NCBI RefSeq assembly: GCF_029931775.1
Contig: NC_079312.1
Span: 13,151,821 to 13,215,820 of the forward strand
Length of the DNA stretch: 64,000 nucleotides
Source: Euleptes europaea
Taxonomy: Eukaryota > Chordata > Lepidosauria > Squamata > Sphaerodactylidae
Direction of reading: 5' to 3'
The notes beneath the pieces are model-generated. The model was not told the origin of the DNA, ran no database searches, and saw only the letters and a program-made list of their open reading frames with translations. Below, in pieces: positions 54,391 through 64,000 of this stretch (the stretch's first letter is position 1; every line of letters begins with the position of its first letter). A program made the translations under genes and the position numbers.

Positions 54391-54852
54391 ACATCCCCTG
54401 GCAAATCACTGGACACTTCTATGCTATAGGGAAGTAGTCCCCCCCTTCCCCCCAGCATCCCAGTGCTATCACTCACATCCTGGGTTTCCCCCCTTTTTCC
54501 TATTTGATCTGTGTTTTTACCTTTGGGGGCTTGTTCAGATTTTCTTCGTGTCAAGGCTGTAGGCTGTTGGTTCTTGGGGTCAGGTGTCTTTTAATTTTAA
54601 TAGTTTAATATATTGTCGAAGTCTTTAATAGTTTAATGTTTTTAATCTTCCTGTCATTTATACAGTTTTTAAACTGTTACCCGCCTTGAGTCCCCATTGC
54701 CTGGGAGGAAAAGGCGGGCTCATAAATGCTATAAACAAACAAATAAATATTTGCATATTATAATTTACCCCAAAGGTGAATCCAGTGAGAATCATGATTT
54801 TTTTTATACAGAGGAAAATGGGAAATAGATGCAAGCAGCATCATAGCATGTA
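54391..54852. other. Non-coding stretch with L2-type tail
   Basis: 54640-54745 is an L2/MIR-type tail (cccgccttgagtccccattg, ataaatgctataaacaaac). The rest is unclassified. Confidence 0.4.
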
Positions 54853-55005
54853 AAGGTAAAGGTCCCCTGTACAAGCACCGGGTCATTCCTGACCCATGGG
54901 GTGACGTCACATCCCGACGTTTCCAAGGCAGACTTTGTTTACGGGGTAGTTTGCCAGTGCCTTCCCCATTCATCTTCCCTTTACCCCCAGCAAGCTGGGT
55001 ATTCA
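54853..55005 (-). repeat. Sauria-type SINE fragment
   Basis: Same 3' half as the copy at 5761-6059. Confidence 0.75.
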
Positions 55006-55311
55006 TTCTAGTTGTAGCATGACTATTACAAAATTGTGAGTGACTACTAACAAAATGCCAATCAAGTAATATTCAATGTTTTAAATTAATCAATCAATTA
55101 GTTAATTAAATTCATACTCCGCTCTTACCCCAGCCAAGGCTGGGCGCAGAGCGGCTCACAACATTTAAAATACGTTACAATAAAATATGAATGATAAAAA
55201 TCTAATATATTCCAGTAAAATCCTAATACTAAGACTAGTTGGCACCTACCATTGGCGCGCAGGTTCACGACAAGTCTGGAGGAAGCAATCAGTACCCCAC
55301 TCAGGATCAAG

Positions 55312-55560
55312 AACATATGAACAGCCCTGCTGGATCAGACCAAGGGCCATCAAGTCCAGCAGTCTGCTCACACAGTGGCCAACCAGGTGCCTCGAGGAAG
55401 CCCACAAACAAGACGACTGCAGCAGCACCATCCTGCCCGTGTTCCTCAGCACCTAACATAATAGGGATGCTCCTCTGATCCTGGAGAGAATAGGGATGCA
55501 TCATGACTAGTATCCATTTTGATTGGTAGCCATGGATACCCCTCTCCTCCATGAACATGT
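55312..55560 (-). mobile_element. CR1 LINE 3' end
   Basis: gaacatatgaacagccctgctgg to tcctccatgaacatgtccactg, minus orientation. Confidence 0.75.
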
Positions 55561-55654
55561 CCACTGCATTGTACAGAATAACGTACAATGTGTGAAGCAA
55601 GTTTATCCACACCAAATCTGCAAACTGAAAAACAAACACAAGGTAACAGTGGAA

Positions 55655-55950
55655 TACCTAAAAAAGGGTGTTGCAGAGCTTGAGAAGGTGCAGAAAAGAG
55701 CAACCAAAATGTTCAGGGGACTAGAGGAGCTGCCCTACGAGGAGTGGTTAAAATGCTTAGGGCTGATTAGCTTGGAAAGAAGGTGGTTAAGGGGAGACAT
55801 GATAGAGGTCTATAAAATTATGCATGGTATGGAGAAAGTGGACAGGGAGAAGCTTTTCTCCCTCATAATACCAGAATGCGGGGTCATCTGCTGAAGCTGG
55901 AGGGTGAGAGATTCAAAACAGATAAAAGGAAGTATTTCTTCACACAACAC
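55655..55950 (+). mobile_element. CR1 LINE ORF2 C-terminal fragment
   Basis: Encodes LEKVQKRATKMFRGLEEL, then LGLISLERRWLRGDMIEVYKI, a hallmark CR1 reverse transcriptase end. It stops at the SINE at 55955. Confidence 0.8.
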
Positions 55951-55954
55951 GTAG

Positions 55955-56170
55955 CGGCTAGGAGTGGTGGACTCTAATCTGGAGAACCAGGTTTGATTCC
56001 CCACTCATCCACGTGAAGCCAGCTGGGTGATCTTGGGCTAGTCACAGCTCTCAGAACTTTCTCAGCCCCACCTACCTCACAAGGAATCTGTTGTGGGGAG
56101 AGGAAGGAAGCGATTGAAAGCTGGTTTGATTCTCAAAAAGGTAGAGACAATTGGGATATAAAAAGTTTTC
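55955..56170 (+). repeat. MIR/CORE-like SINE
   Basis: Head gtagcggctaggagtgg (5' truncated) to ggtagagacaattgggatata. Confidence 0.75.
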
Positions 56171-56317
56171 AAGATCTGACAAGATACAGCCTCGCCCGGG
56201 CCATCCAGGTCAGGGCTACACTATATTACACGTAATGTATTTCTTGCTGGCGTTTTCACATTCCTTTTTGCATGTCTTTTTCACATAGAGAGACATCACT
56301 CCATCAGCAGAGTTGGG

Positions 56318-56625
56318 GGTTGAAAGTGCCGTCGAGTTGCAGCCAACTTATAGCAACCCCATGAGGTTTTCAAGGCAAGAGACATTCGGCGTTGGTTTGC
56401 CGTTACCTGCCTCTGTGTAGTGACCCTGGACTTGCTTGGTGGTCTCCCGTCCAAATACTGATGAGGGCTGACCCTGCTTAGCTTCCGATACCTGACTAGA
56501 TTGAGCTAGCCTGGAGCCACCCAGATTAGGGCTGTCTCCCACCCGAGTACTAACCAGGACTGACCCTGCTTAGCTTCCAAACTCTGACAAGATCGGGCTA
56601 GACCGGGCCATTCAATCGGCAAGGT
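56318..56625 (-). repeat. 5S-Sauria-type SINE plus a second 5S-type head in tandem
   Basis: A complete minus-strand copy (56318-56520) is followed directly by another partial 5S-like head (56525-56620: accaggactgaccctgcttagc). It ends within 50 bases of the gene D coding start. Confidence 0.75.
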
Positions 56626-56668
56626 TACCAGTTCTAAAGCAGACGGATACGGACAGCCAAGGGTGGAA

Positions 56669-57394
56669 ATGGAAGGGGAAAGCCCCACGGACCCTCCCGA
56701 ACCGGAAGAGAGCATGGAAGGAGCGGGAAAACATCCCCTGGTGGGTCTCCCAGAGTGCACGGTGGAACAGCCCGAGTGGAGAGTGCCAGGCCAGGAATTA
56801 TGTAAGGTCCAGCAAAATCCCTGGGATGCCCAGTGTCAGGCTTTCCTGACAGGTCTGGAGCACCCTCGCAGGGCGTGCGGGAACCCGCTTCTGATGGACT
56901 CCACCCCGTGCGAGAACATCAAGGCTTTCCTGTCCTCCTTCGAGCAAATCGCCGAAGCCTGTCGCTGGCCCAGAGAAGAGTGGGTGAGCCGGCTCCTGCC
57001 GGCGCTTAGCGGAGAAGTCGTGCGGTTCTTTGGCCACTTGGAAGCCGGAGACAGGGAGAACTACGGGAAAGTGAAGGCCGCCATCTTGCGAGGGAACACC
57101 ATGCGCCTGGAGACGCAGCGCCAGCACTTCAGGCAGCTCCGCTGTCGGGAGGCGGACGACCCGCGGAGGGTTTACAGCCAGCTGCGGGAACTTTGCCACC
57201 AGTGGCTGAGACCTGAGAGGCACACCAAGGAGCAGATCCTGGAGCTGCTGATCCTGGAGCAGTTCCTGGCCATCCTGCCTCATGAGCTACAGAGGTGGGT
57301 CAGGGAAGGGGGACCGGAGAACGGCGCCCAAGCTCTCAGCCTGGTGGACGAGTTCCTGATGAATCAGCAAAAGGCTGAGGCGTGGAAGTGGCAG
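56669..57394 (+). CDS. Gene D, first coding exon with long SCAN domain (partial gene)
   Basis: ATG at 56669 in context GGAAATGG opens 242 codons, ending in WKWQ at CAG followed by GTCAGG (a non-ideal donor). A likely acceptor is cggacag at 56656. Residues from about 80 show the capsid-like part ([40 protein letters not shown]) and the SCAN core ([49 protein letters not shown]). The length equals the gene C exon and the two are clear paralogues on opposite strands. It should act as a dimerising SCAN-zinc-finger transcription factor; the KRAB and finger exons would lie beyond base 64000. Confidence 0.9.
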
Positions 57395-57574
57395 GTCAGG
57401 CTGGGTGCTTAACCGGGTTTTTCCCCCCTCTTTGAGAACAAAATGTTTGTGCGCATTCTGTTTCTTGCATCTAGGGTTGCCCACAGGCCTGGGGAAAAAT
57501 ACCTTGGCCCTTTAACAGAGGCTTAAAGGGATGTTATTTTCCAGGTGATGTTTTTGACCCCCATGGGAGATGTA

Positions 57575-57917
57575 AAGTTGCCAGCTTCAAGTTGGGAAAT
57601 TCCTGGAGATTTGGGGGTGGGGCCTGGGGAGGGCGGGAGGATTTGGGGGTGGGGCCTGAGGAGGGCGGGGTTTGGGGAGGGGAGGGACTTCAATGCCATA
57701 GAGTCCCAATGGCCAAAGCAGCCATTTTCTCCTGGTGAACTGATCTCTATCAGCTGGAGATCAGCTGTAATAGCAGGAGATCTCCAGCTAATACCTTGAG
57801 GTTGGCAACCCTAACTCCAAAGCTGCCATTTTGTCCAGGGGAACTGATTTATGTAGTCTGGAGATCAGTTGCAATTTCAGGAGATCTCCAGGCCTCACTT
57901 GGAGGTTGGCAACCCTA
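57575..57917. mobile_element. Two adjacent TAGGGTTGCCA-family MITEs
   Basis: One copy at about 57575-57812 with a duplicated gtggggcctgaggagggcggg unit, the second, shorter copy at about 57820-57917. Both end ggttggcaaccctа-like (ggcaaccct). Confidence 0.65.
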
Positions 57918-58436
57918 GGTAGGTGGGTGAGTGGGGAGGGAAGGGCACCTAACGGCCTCAAAGGGCAGGGAGGGAGGAGAGCTTTTAGACCTTGGCGTGT
58001 TATGACGATGCCATCACCACATGCCAAGGCTTCTAGGTATCTCTGGTGTTGGGTTCTGATGTTCAGATAGCATTTAACAAAACTTCCCTTCTGAGATGTT
58101 TCATTTAAAGGGAGGGATTTTAATGGTGTGGAGACCGTGAGTGATCTAGTTTGCAAGTGTCATCTCTGGGTTGCATCCTGGATCTAAACGGTGTCACCAT
58201 TCCACACAAAGGAAGACGAAGCAGAATGGTGCAGTTCTAGGGTTGCCAGGTCCCTCTTCACCACCGGCGGGAGGCTTGTGGGGCGGAGCCTGAGGTGGGC
58301 GGGGTTTGGGGAGGGGAGGGACTTCAGTGCCATGGAGTCCAATAGCCAAAGCGGCCATTTTCTCCAGGGGAACTGACCTATGTCGGCTGGAGATCAGTTG
58401 TAAGAGCAGGAGATCTCCAGCTAGTACCTGGAGATT

Positions 58437-59054
58437 CAATCAAACAAAGTATTGAGCGCTCAATGTAAAGTCAAACAATCACAACAGCGCTACTGGCAAA
58501 AAAACTCGCAAAGCTTATGCCAAGTGAATGTATTCCAATGGTAACAACAAAAGCATTCCAGAAGTTGTCACACATGTGCAAATTACAAATATCTCACAAC
58601 AAGTAGTCAATCAAGTACTAATTCCTATGTATCAATTGATAGCAATAAAGTGCAAAGTTCATAGTTGCCAATATAATGGGCTTCCGGTACGTTGTCCCAT
58701 TTCGCAGCAGCTTCTTCAGTACAGGCAATTCTGTGACAATATTTCATGGAACATATGTTCCACACAAAGGTGTATAACCTCCTATATCAGTGATGGCAAA
58801 CCTTTTAGAGACCGAGTGCCCAAACTGCAATCCAAAACCTACTTATTTATCGCAAAGTGCCAACACGGCAATTTAACCTGAATACTGAGCTTTCTTCCCA
58901 GCTGGGCGGCCGGGAGTCCAGGGAAGGCAGACATTACAGCTGCTCAACTTACCCGCACGTGCCCACAGAGAGGGCTCGACGTGCCAAGTCCGGCATGCGT
59001 GCCGTAGGTTCGCCAACACGGTCCTATATCAATGGATGGCTTGCTGAGTCACCT
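58437..59054 (-). mobile_element. Penelope-like end with hammerhead-like core, inserted in the MITE
   Basis: Flanked by CTGGAGATT (58428-58436, 59055-59063). The minus strand has box CUGAAGA, stem II AGC/GCU-type pairing and GAAA at about 58677-58720. It is interrupted by a hAT at 58798-59021. Confidence 0.5.
58798..59021. mobile_element. Non-autonomous hAT element with exact 8-bp TSD, innermost layer
   Basis: Starts CAGTGATGGCAAACC, ends gttcgccaacacgg; flanks TCCTATAT at 58790-58797 and 59022-59029. Same family as 479-758. Confidence 0.85.
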
Positions 59055-59084
59055 CTGGAGATTGGCAACCATATGCCATACTAG

Positions 59085-59285
59085 TCTTAGGGTGTCCAAC
59101 TAGGATCTGGGAGGTTTGAATCCCCACCCTGCTGTGGAAGCTCCCTGGTTGCCCTCGGGCCAGTCACACACTCTCAGCCTAACCTACCTCACAGGGTAGT
59201 TGTGAGGATAAAACGGAGGAGAGGACAGCGGAAAGCCGCTTTGGTTCCCCTTTGGGGAGAAAGGCGGAGCATAAATTAAATAAAC
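59085..59285 (+). repeat. MIR/CORE-like SINE with L2-type tail
   Basis: B box gtttgaatcccc, gtcacacactctcagcctaacc, gccgctttgg, ending aaattaaataaa. Confidence 0.75.
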
Positions 59286-60360
59286 AGAGTGTTGGACTAA
59301 AGGGACCCAGGTTCAAATTCTGATGCCCTGACCCTCTCTGTTTCCTGCCTTCCTTACGTGGAGAACCTTCCAGCAGAAAAGTCCCACTTCAGCCCCCCTC
59401 CTCTCAGCCTTGAATCTTACCCCTTCCTTTGTCTCCAAGCCAACCAAGAGGTTTTGCCCCCGGCCCCGAGTTCTTTCTCAGCCCACTTCCCTCTCAGCCC
59501 AGGTAAATCAAACTTTGGTTTTTGTTAGGCTCTGTCCCCTACAACAAGAGCAAATTCTCAGCCTTCTGACCCACACTTGGATTGACTGGATCTTCATTCA
59601 CTTTTACCACATGCAGAAACATCTAATATTGGAAGCTGGTAAGAGTACCCCCTTCCAAAATGTGTAGCTGCCAAGATGATCCAGAGAGACATCCTGGGTC
59701 TTGCAATATCTTGCAATATATATTACATCTTGCAATATCTCAGCTGCCACTTTTGGCAATCTCAGCAGCCCTCAGAACTAGGGCTGCCAGTGGGTGAAGG
59801 AGAGGGTGGGGACGGGGGGATGACAGGGCACTGCTGATGCAAATACCCAGAAATGACATCACCATGCTGGTGTGACGCTCTAGGATTTGCCAAAATTCTA
59901 CAGTAAATGCATAGAGTTTGGGCCGAATCCTGGAGTGCCACATTGGTGGTGTGACTTTACTTCCAGGTATTTGCTGAAAGCGATGGCACGATGGTGATAT
60001 TTCAGCTATTCTACCCACTACTCCGCCCCACCCCACCAAGTGGTGGCAGCCAAGAAAAGGGAGGCCTGTTCAAAACACTGAGGCCTCATTTCCTGCTTTG
60101 TCCTCCCTGAAAAAACACTTCCTCCCCACGTTCCAAGTGGTGGTTAAGGACGGCTGGATGAGGAGCCAGGTTGGCGAGGGAAAGAGGGCCCTACCTTGTC
60201 AATATTTATTATCCATGACAGCAAAATGAAACCTCCTTATATGGAACCAATACACTGTGGAGTATTTAATGTGGAAAAGCATCAGTGGAATGGGGCATCA
60301 CTTCATGTCCTGGTATTAGGCTAACCACTGCTGGAAAGAAAATGCAGGGCTAGATGAACT
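59286..60360. other. Gene D intron segment
   Basis: Unclassified; a short repeat of cttgcaatat near 59700-59735. No exon supported. Confidence 0.35.
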
Positions 60361-60368
60361 GTGATGGT

Positions 60369-60797
60369 TTCTCCAATGCTCCTTATACTCAGCCAGCATT
60401 CACCTTTCGACCATATTCCTTTGCATGTTCATCTCCAGTTAAAGGGACCAGGCAGGTAGGTGATGTGAAAGACCCCTGTCTGAGACCCTGGAGAGTCCCT
60501 GCCAGTCTGAGTAGACAATACTGACTTTGATGGACCAAGGGTCTGATTCAGTATAAGGCAGCTTCATATGTTCATGTATGTGGGAGCCTTCCTGACGGCC
60601 TCAGGTAGGGGCCTCTGCTGAAAAGGCCCTGCTTCTAGCCAGCACATATCTAATTTGTTGGCCAGGTTGGAGTTTCAGCAACAGCTGATCAGCTGAATGG
60701 AGCATAGTGGGATGGGCTATCTGCTAGAAGCCCCAACTTGTTCTCCAATGCTCCTTATACTCAGCCAGCATTCACCTTTCGACCATGTTCCTTTGCA
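60369..60797. repeat. 57-bp direct duplication flanking a SINE-containing segment
   Basis: Bases 60369-60425 and 60741-60797 differ at one position. The 315 bp between them contain a truncated tRNA-Ala-like SINE (60427-60575). The second copy ends 28 bases before the acceptor of the next gene D exon. Confidence 0.8.
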
Positions 60798-60825
60798 CTG
60801 AAATTGATGTTCTTTGTTGTTTCAG

Positions 60826-60946
60826 GTACCGATTCAGGAGGTGGCCAGGAGTTCCCTAGAACCGGAGAGGCCTCTGCCAGACACTGCTCAGAGTATGGCC
60901 TACATGGACGTAAAACCTAAAGAGGACGGAGACATTGGCTTGCTGG
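60826..60946 (+). CDS. Gene D, exon after SCAN
   Basis: Acceptor tctttgttgtttcag and a GTAAGG donor; 121 bases, phase 0 to 1. It encodes VPIQEVARSSLEPER, then PLPDTAQSMAYMDVKPKED and GDIGLL. The match in position, phase and YxxxKP motif to the gene C exon at 44819-44924 supports it. Confidence 0.83.
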
Positions 60947-61112
60947 GTAAGGATTCAGTTGCTAATGGTTTATTGGATGTTACCTGGCAGGTAAAGAAAT
61001 AGAGTCTCACAAAGAAACTAGAATTGGCTTGGATTCAGATTTTGGAGGTTCTCCAGCGTGAAGGAATTATATACCTAGTGGGAGTAGCCACCCAAAGCAC
61101 TTCTCTCTATAA

Positions 61113-61561
61113 CAGTGTTCCCCAACATAGTACCTATAGGCACCATGGCGCCCGCCAGTGATTCTCGACACCAGTTTTCCCCAACATAGTATCTATAGGC
61201 GTCATGGCGCCCGCCAGTATTTCCCTTGGGGGTCAACCAAACTTTCAGCATGTGGGCAGGGCCATTGTAACGCAGGCCTTGATTTGGCTGCCCTCATTCA
61301 AATTAAAGGGTTTTTCACCTCAGGATGAGGACTGGTAAACATCTGGCCTTTCCTTAGTCAGCTTGTGGTTTCATTCCCCCTTCACGATTTCCTTTTTCCC
61401 AGGAGGTGTGAGGAGAGAAGTATTCCATATGGCACCACCTCCTGAGGCAGCCATTTTGTATTTGGCTCCAGGTCCTTTGGCAACCATTTTGGGGTGTCAC
61501 TCACCATGCCCTCTCAAAATTCCAAAGGTGCCCACAGGCTCAAAAAGGTTGGGGACCCCTG
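61113..61561. mobile_element. Non-autonomous hAT element with degraded 8-bp TSD
   Basis: CAGTGTTCCCCAACATAG at left, GGTTGGGGACCCCTG at right; flanks CTCTATAA and CTTTATAC (6 of 8), central TA kept. An internal duplication (ccccaacatagtayctatagg) occurs near 61120 and 61180. Confidence 0.75.
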
Positions 61562-61711
61562 CTTTATACCATTCTTGGCATCTGGGGGGATATGAACGAA
61601 CGGGAATGCTTTATTTTGTCTTGCAACGCTATCATGTGGTTTTGTCGAAGGCTTTCATGTGGTTTGTTTCTCCACCCCACCCCAACTTTCTTTTCCCTTC
61701 TTCCCTTCCAG

Positions 61712-61776
61712 CCAATGGATTAACATTCCCAAGTCCTCCCAAGCAACACGAAATGGCAGAAACGGGCCTGACAGAG
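61712..61776 (+). CDS. Gene D, linker exon before KRAB
   Basis: Acceptor cttcttcccttccag and donor GAG followed by GTACAG; 65 bases, phase 1 to 0. It encodes ANGLTFPSPPKQHEM, then AETGLTE. The counterpart in gene C is 42559-42641. The KRAB exon should follow but is not found before the right edge. Confidence 0.78.
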
Positions 61777-61863
61777 GTACAGGGAGGGGTGGTGTGTTGA
61801 GGGCAGGACTGGGGGCTTTACAAAAGGAGAGTCCAGTAACAAAGAAAGGGGGCTGAGTGAAGA

Positions 61864-62150
61864 GACCTTGTGGTCTCTTCCAACCTTATGTGATTTTGTG
61901 GAGGTCTTTAAGCAGAGGTTGGATGGCCATCTGTTGGGAGCGCTTTGATTGTGGGATCCTGCATGGCAGGGAGCTGGACTGGATGGCCCTTGTGGTCTCT
62001 TCCAACCTTGTGTGATTTTGTGGAGGTCTTTAAGCAGAGGTTGGATGGCCATCTGTTGGGAGCGCTTTGATTGTGGGATCCTGCATGGCAGGGGGCTGGA
62101 CTGGATGGCCCTTGTGGTCTCTTCCAACCTTGTGTGATTTTGTTATTTTT
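61864..62150 (-). repeat. Tandem 122-bp repeat of a CR1-like 3' end
   Basis: The unit gaggtctttaagcagagg...ttccaaccttgtgtgatttt occurs twice in full (61901 and 62023) and in part before and after. The text (ctggatggccatctgttggg, ggactggatggccc) is CR1/L2 3' sequence in plus orientation; unit period 122. Confidence 0.7.
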
Positions 62151-62171
62151 TTGTAATTTTGTGAACACCAG

Positions 62172-62393
62172 CCCTGACCTGGATGGCCCAGGCTAGCCTG
62201 ATCTCGTCGGATCTGAGCAGCTAAGCAGGGTCAGCCCTGGTTAGTATTTGGATGGGAGACCACCAAGGAAGACCAGGGTTGCTGTGCAGAGGAAGGCACT
62301 GGCAAACCACCTCTGTTAGTCTCTTGCCATGAAAACCCCAAAAGGGGTCGCCATAAGTCGGCTGCGACTTGACAGCTCTTCACACGCACACAC
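62172..62393 (+). repeat. 5S-Sauria-type SINE, full length
   Basis: Best preserved head in the window: gcctgatctcgtcggatctg, agctaagcagggtc, tatttggatgggagacc, then the Bov-B-like tail and CA run. The 3' end is not a 5S gene. Confidence 0.85.
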
Positions 62394-62397
62394 ACAG

Positions 62398-62636
62398 ATT
62401 GTAGAGCCCTACTGGATCAGGCCAATGGTCTGCCTCATCCGGTGTCCTGTTTCCCAGAAAGCTGGACATGGATTTTCCCCTTGCTGTTCCTTCCCAACAT
62501 GGAGGCTCTATTTAGTTGTTTCGACCAATAGACCTTATCCTCCATGCATTTGTCCAGTCCCCTTAAGGACCTCAGAAGACCCCTGCTGGATCACACCAAG
62601 GGTCCTAATCCAGTATCCTGTAGTCCATAGTGGTCT
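62398..62636 (-). mobile_element. CR1-like 3' fragment
   Basis: gagccctactggatcaggcc, tccagtccccttaaggac; minus orientation. It continues beyond 63304 after the inserted fold-back element. Confidence 0.55.
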
Positions 62637-63288
62637 TAAGGTGTGGAAGAAAAAAAGGAGGGGACTAAAACCCAACCTAAAAACAAAAGCTGGTTACCCA
62701 AGGTTGGGTGAAAAGAAAATATATATAAGTCTATGTATAAATACTAAAAGTATAATTTATTAGAAGCGCTATATAAAAGTTAAAATTATTTAAAAGCATT
62801 AAAATAGCACAATGGCATTTCCTGAGGTTGATAACTATAACCACATACCAAATGTGTTTCGGCCTATGGGGCCTTCAGCAGGGCTTTAATAGGTTGATAC
62901 CGGCACACATAGTATTTGAGAGACTTATACTAACCAGTATTACAACAAGAACCTATTATACCAGATGTTTGAGTAATTGGGAATAGAATTTACAACAGAT
63001 ACATATGCCTGGTTGGGTTTGAACTGTTTGTATTTGTATTTGTGTTCATTAATGTATTTCTGTGAATGTGTGCAGGTTTAACAAAGGGTTTTAATTAACC
63101 ACTTCTGAAGGCCCCATAGGCCGAAACGCGTTTGGTATGTGGTTATAGTTATCCACCTCAAGGAAATGCCATTGTGCTCTTTTAATGCTTTTAAATAATT
63201 TTAACTTTTATATCACCTAATAAATTATACTTTCAGTATTTATACATAGACTTATCTATATGTTCTTTTCACTTAACCTTGGGTACCC
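62637..63288. mobile_element. Fold-back Penelope-like element, 15-bp TSD
   Basis: Inverted arms of about 195 bp (62692-62890 and 63095-63288) flank a 200-bp centre. Each arm has a hammerhead-like block (ctgaag, ggcc/ggcc, gaaac; 62847-62886 minus, 63104-63140 plus). It is flanked by AGTCCATAGTGGTCT and AGTCCATAGTCGTCT (62622-62636, 63289-63303). Confidence 0.65.
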
Positions 63289-63303
63289 AGTCCATAGTCG
63301 TCT

Positions 63304-63694
63304 ACCAGAGACTCATTTGGGAGCCTGTTCCCCACCCCTCCCCAGAGTTGTGGGACAGGCTCCCCTAGCAGGTAAAGGTGGGCACCCTCTTTTGAAGTAT
63401 TTTTAGGAGGCACCGCAAGGCTATGAGGGCTTTTTAACAGGGTTTAAGCTGCAGGAATTTTCTTGGGAAAGGAGGTGAATGAAGTTTTATTGTGTTTTGT
63501 ATGTTTTTAAAAATCTTGTGAACGTCCTTGAGCTATAAGGGGAAGGCGGGGCATAAATATTTAGAAGAATAAATAAATAAGCAAGCAGGAGGTGGGGGGT
63601 GTTGGACCCAGTGGAAGAGTTCAGAGGAGTTGGTTGAGCGACTCTTTTCCCATCCAAAACTGGGGGGGGGGTCCCCTCAGGACGGGTTGCTGAG
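63304..63694. other. CR1/L2-type remnants at the right edge
   Basis: 63490-63590 is an L2-type tail (aacgtccttgagctataagg, ggcataaatatt). No KRAB exon of gene D is present. Confidence 0.4.
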
Positions 63695-63925
63695 GGCCGG
63701 AATGGTGTAGTGGTTAGAGCATTGGACTACAGTCTGGGAGACCCTGGTTCGAATCTCCCCTTTTGCCATGGAAGCTCCCTGGGTGACCTTGGGCCAGTCA
63801 CACACTCTCAGCCTAGCCTGCTCCACTGGGTGGTTATGAAGGTAAAATGCTGAAGTGGAGAAAGATGTCAGTCACTTTGGGTTCCCACTGGAAGGCGGGG
63901 TATAAACGAAGTGAATGAACAGATG
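63695..63925 (+). repeat. MIR/CORE-like SINE with L2-type tail
   Basis: Head gccggaatggtgtagtgg, B box gttcgaatctcc, gaccttgggccagtcac, tail ggcggggtataaac. Confidence 0.8.
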
Positions 63926-64000
63926 AAATGACAAGGCAGAATTGGTAAAATTGCCTCTATCCCTTCTGTTTGAGGGTGCGTCAGCACAGAAGGGAGAGAG

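Larger units (their letters stand above)
58241..59071. mobile_element. TAGGGTTGCCA-family MITE, outer shell of a three-level nest
   Basis: Starts tagggttgccaggtccc; its right end (attggcaacc) is displaced to 59061-59071 by an inserted Penelope-like element. Confidence 0.65.
57395..60825. other. Gene D first coding intron
   Basis: Contains MITEs, a nested Penelope-like element, SINEs and a direct duplication next to the acceptor. No extra exon is supported. Confidence 0.5.

Noticed and set aside
55523-55894. Possible protein-coding gene (123 codons)
   Set aside because: The residues are the C-terminal part of CR1 reverse transcriptase; the first part runs through an unrelated antisense CR1 tail.
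62180-62290. 5S rRNA gene
   Set aside because: The internal promoter text is 5S-like, but the 5' and 3' stems do not pair and a Bov-B-like tail follows; it is a SINE.

Overview
The window looks like nuclear DNA from a squamate reptile, most likely a lizard. The evidence is the repeat complement: Bov-B (RTE) LINE 3' ends, Sauria-type SINEs, SINEs with a 5S rRNA head and a Bov-B-like tail (the 5S-Sauria type), tRNA-headed SINEs with MIR/CORE-like middles, CR1 and L1 LINE tails, and many non-autonomous hAT transposons. I cannot name the species. No bacterial, viral or organellar gene is present.

The host genes form a cluster of C2H2 zinc-finger transcription factor genes. I join their exons by splice sites and matching reading phase. 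Gene A (minus strand, left edge) has a start exon (2235-2303) and a KRAB exon (1211-1340); its fingers lie off the left edge. Gene B (minus, 32621 to 11932) appears complete: a 14-codon start exon, three exons upstream of an acidic exon and a 23-base microexon, a helical-looking exon, and one exon with 11 fingers plus an odd Cys4 end. It has neither KRAB nor SCAN. Gene C (minus, 48117 to 37983) appears complete: long capsid-type SCAN exon, two linker exons, KRAB-A exon, and a 9-finger exon. Gene D (plus, from 56669) is a close paralogue of C with the SCAN exon and both linker exons; its KRAB and finger exons lie off the right edge. C and D are divergent, with 8.5 kb between their start codons.

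The joined exons of B and of C each total 2055 bases (684 residues); the equality is a coincidence. All joins are predictions. Promoter-like ZNF143-type motifs sit upstream of A (2395-2414) and B (33691-33793).

Most of the rest is transposable-element debris, much of it nested. Three things stand out. First, a 672-bp hAT element (29076-29747) with 8-bp target duplications carries what looks like the first coding exon, 5' untranslated region and splice donor of a phosphorylase kinase alpha-subunit (PHKA) gene. Second, several repeats contain hammerhead-ribozyme-like cores; some are fold-back elements with 11-15 bp target duplications, which points to Penelope-like or retrozyme-like retroelements. 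Third, eight hAT insertions have 8-bp duplications that fit nnnTAnnn on at least one side, the pattern of the Buster branch of hAT.

Functionally, genes A-D should encode nuclear DNA-binding regulators: fingers choose the DNA target, SCAN mediates dimerisation, and KRAB acts as an effector. The KRAB boxes here differ from the TRIM28-binding consensus, so classical silencing through TRIM28 is doubtful.
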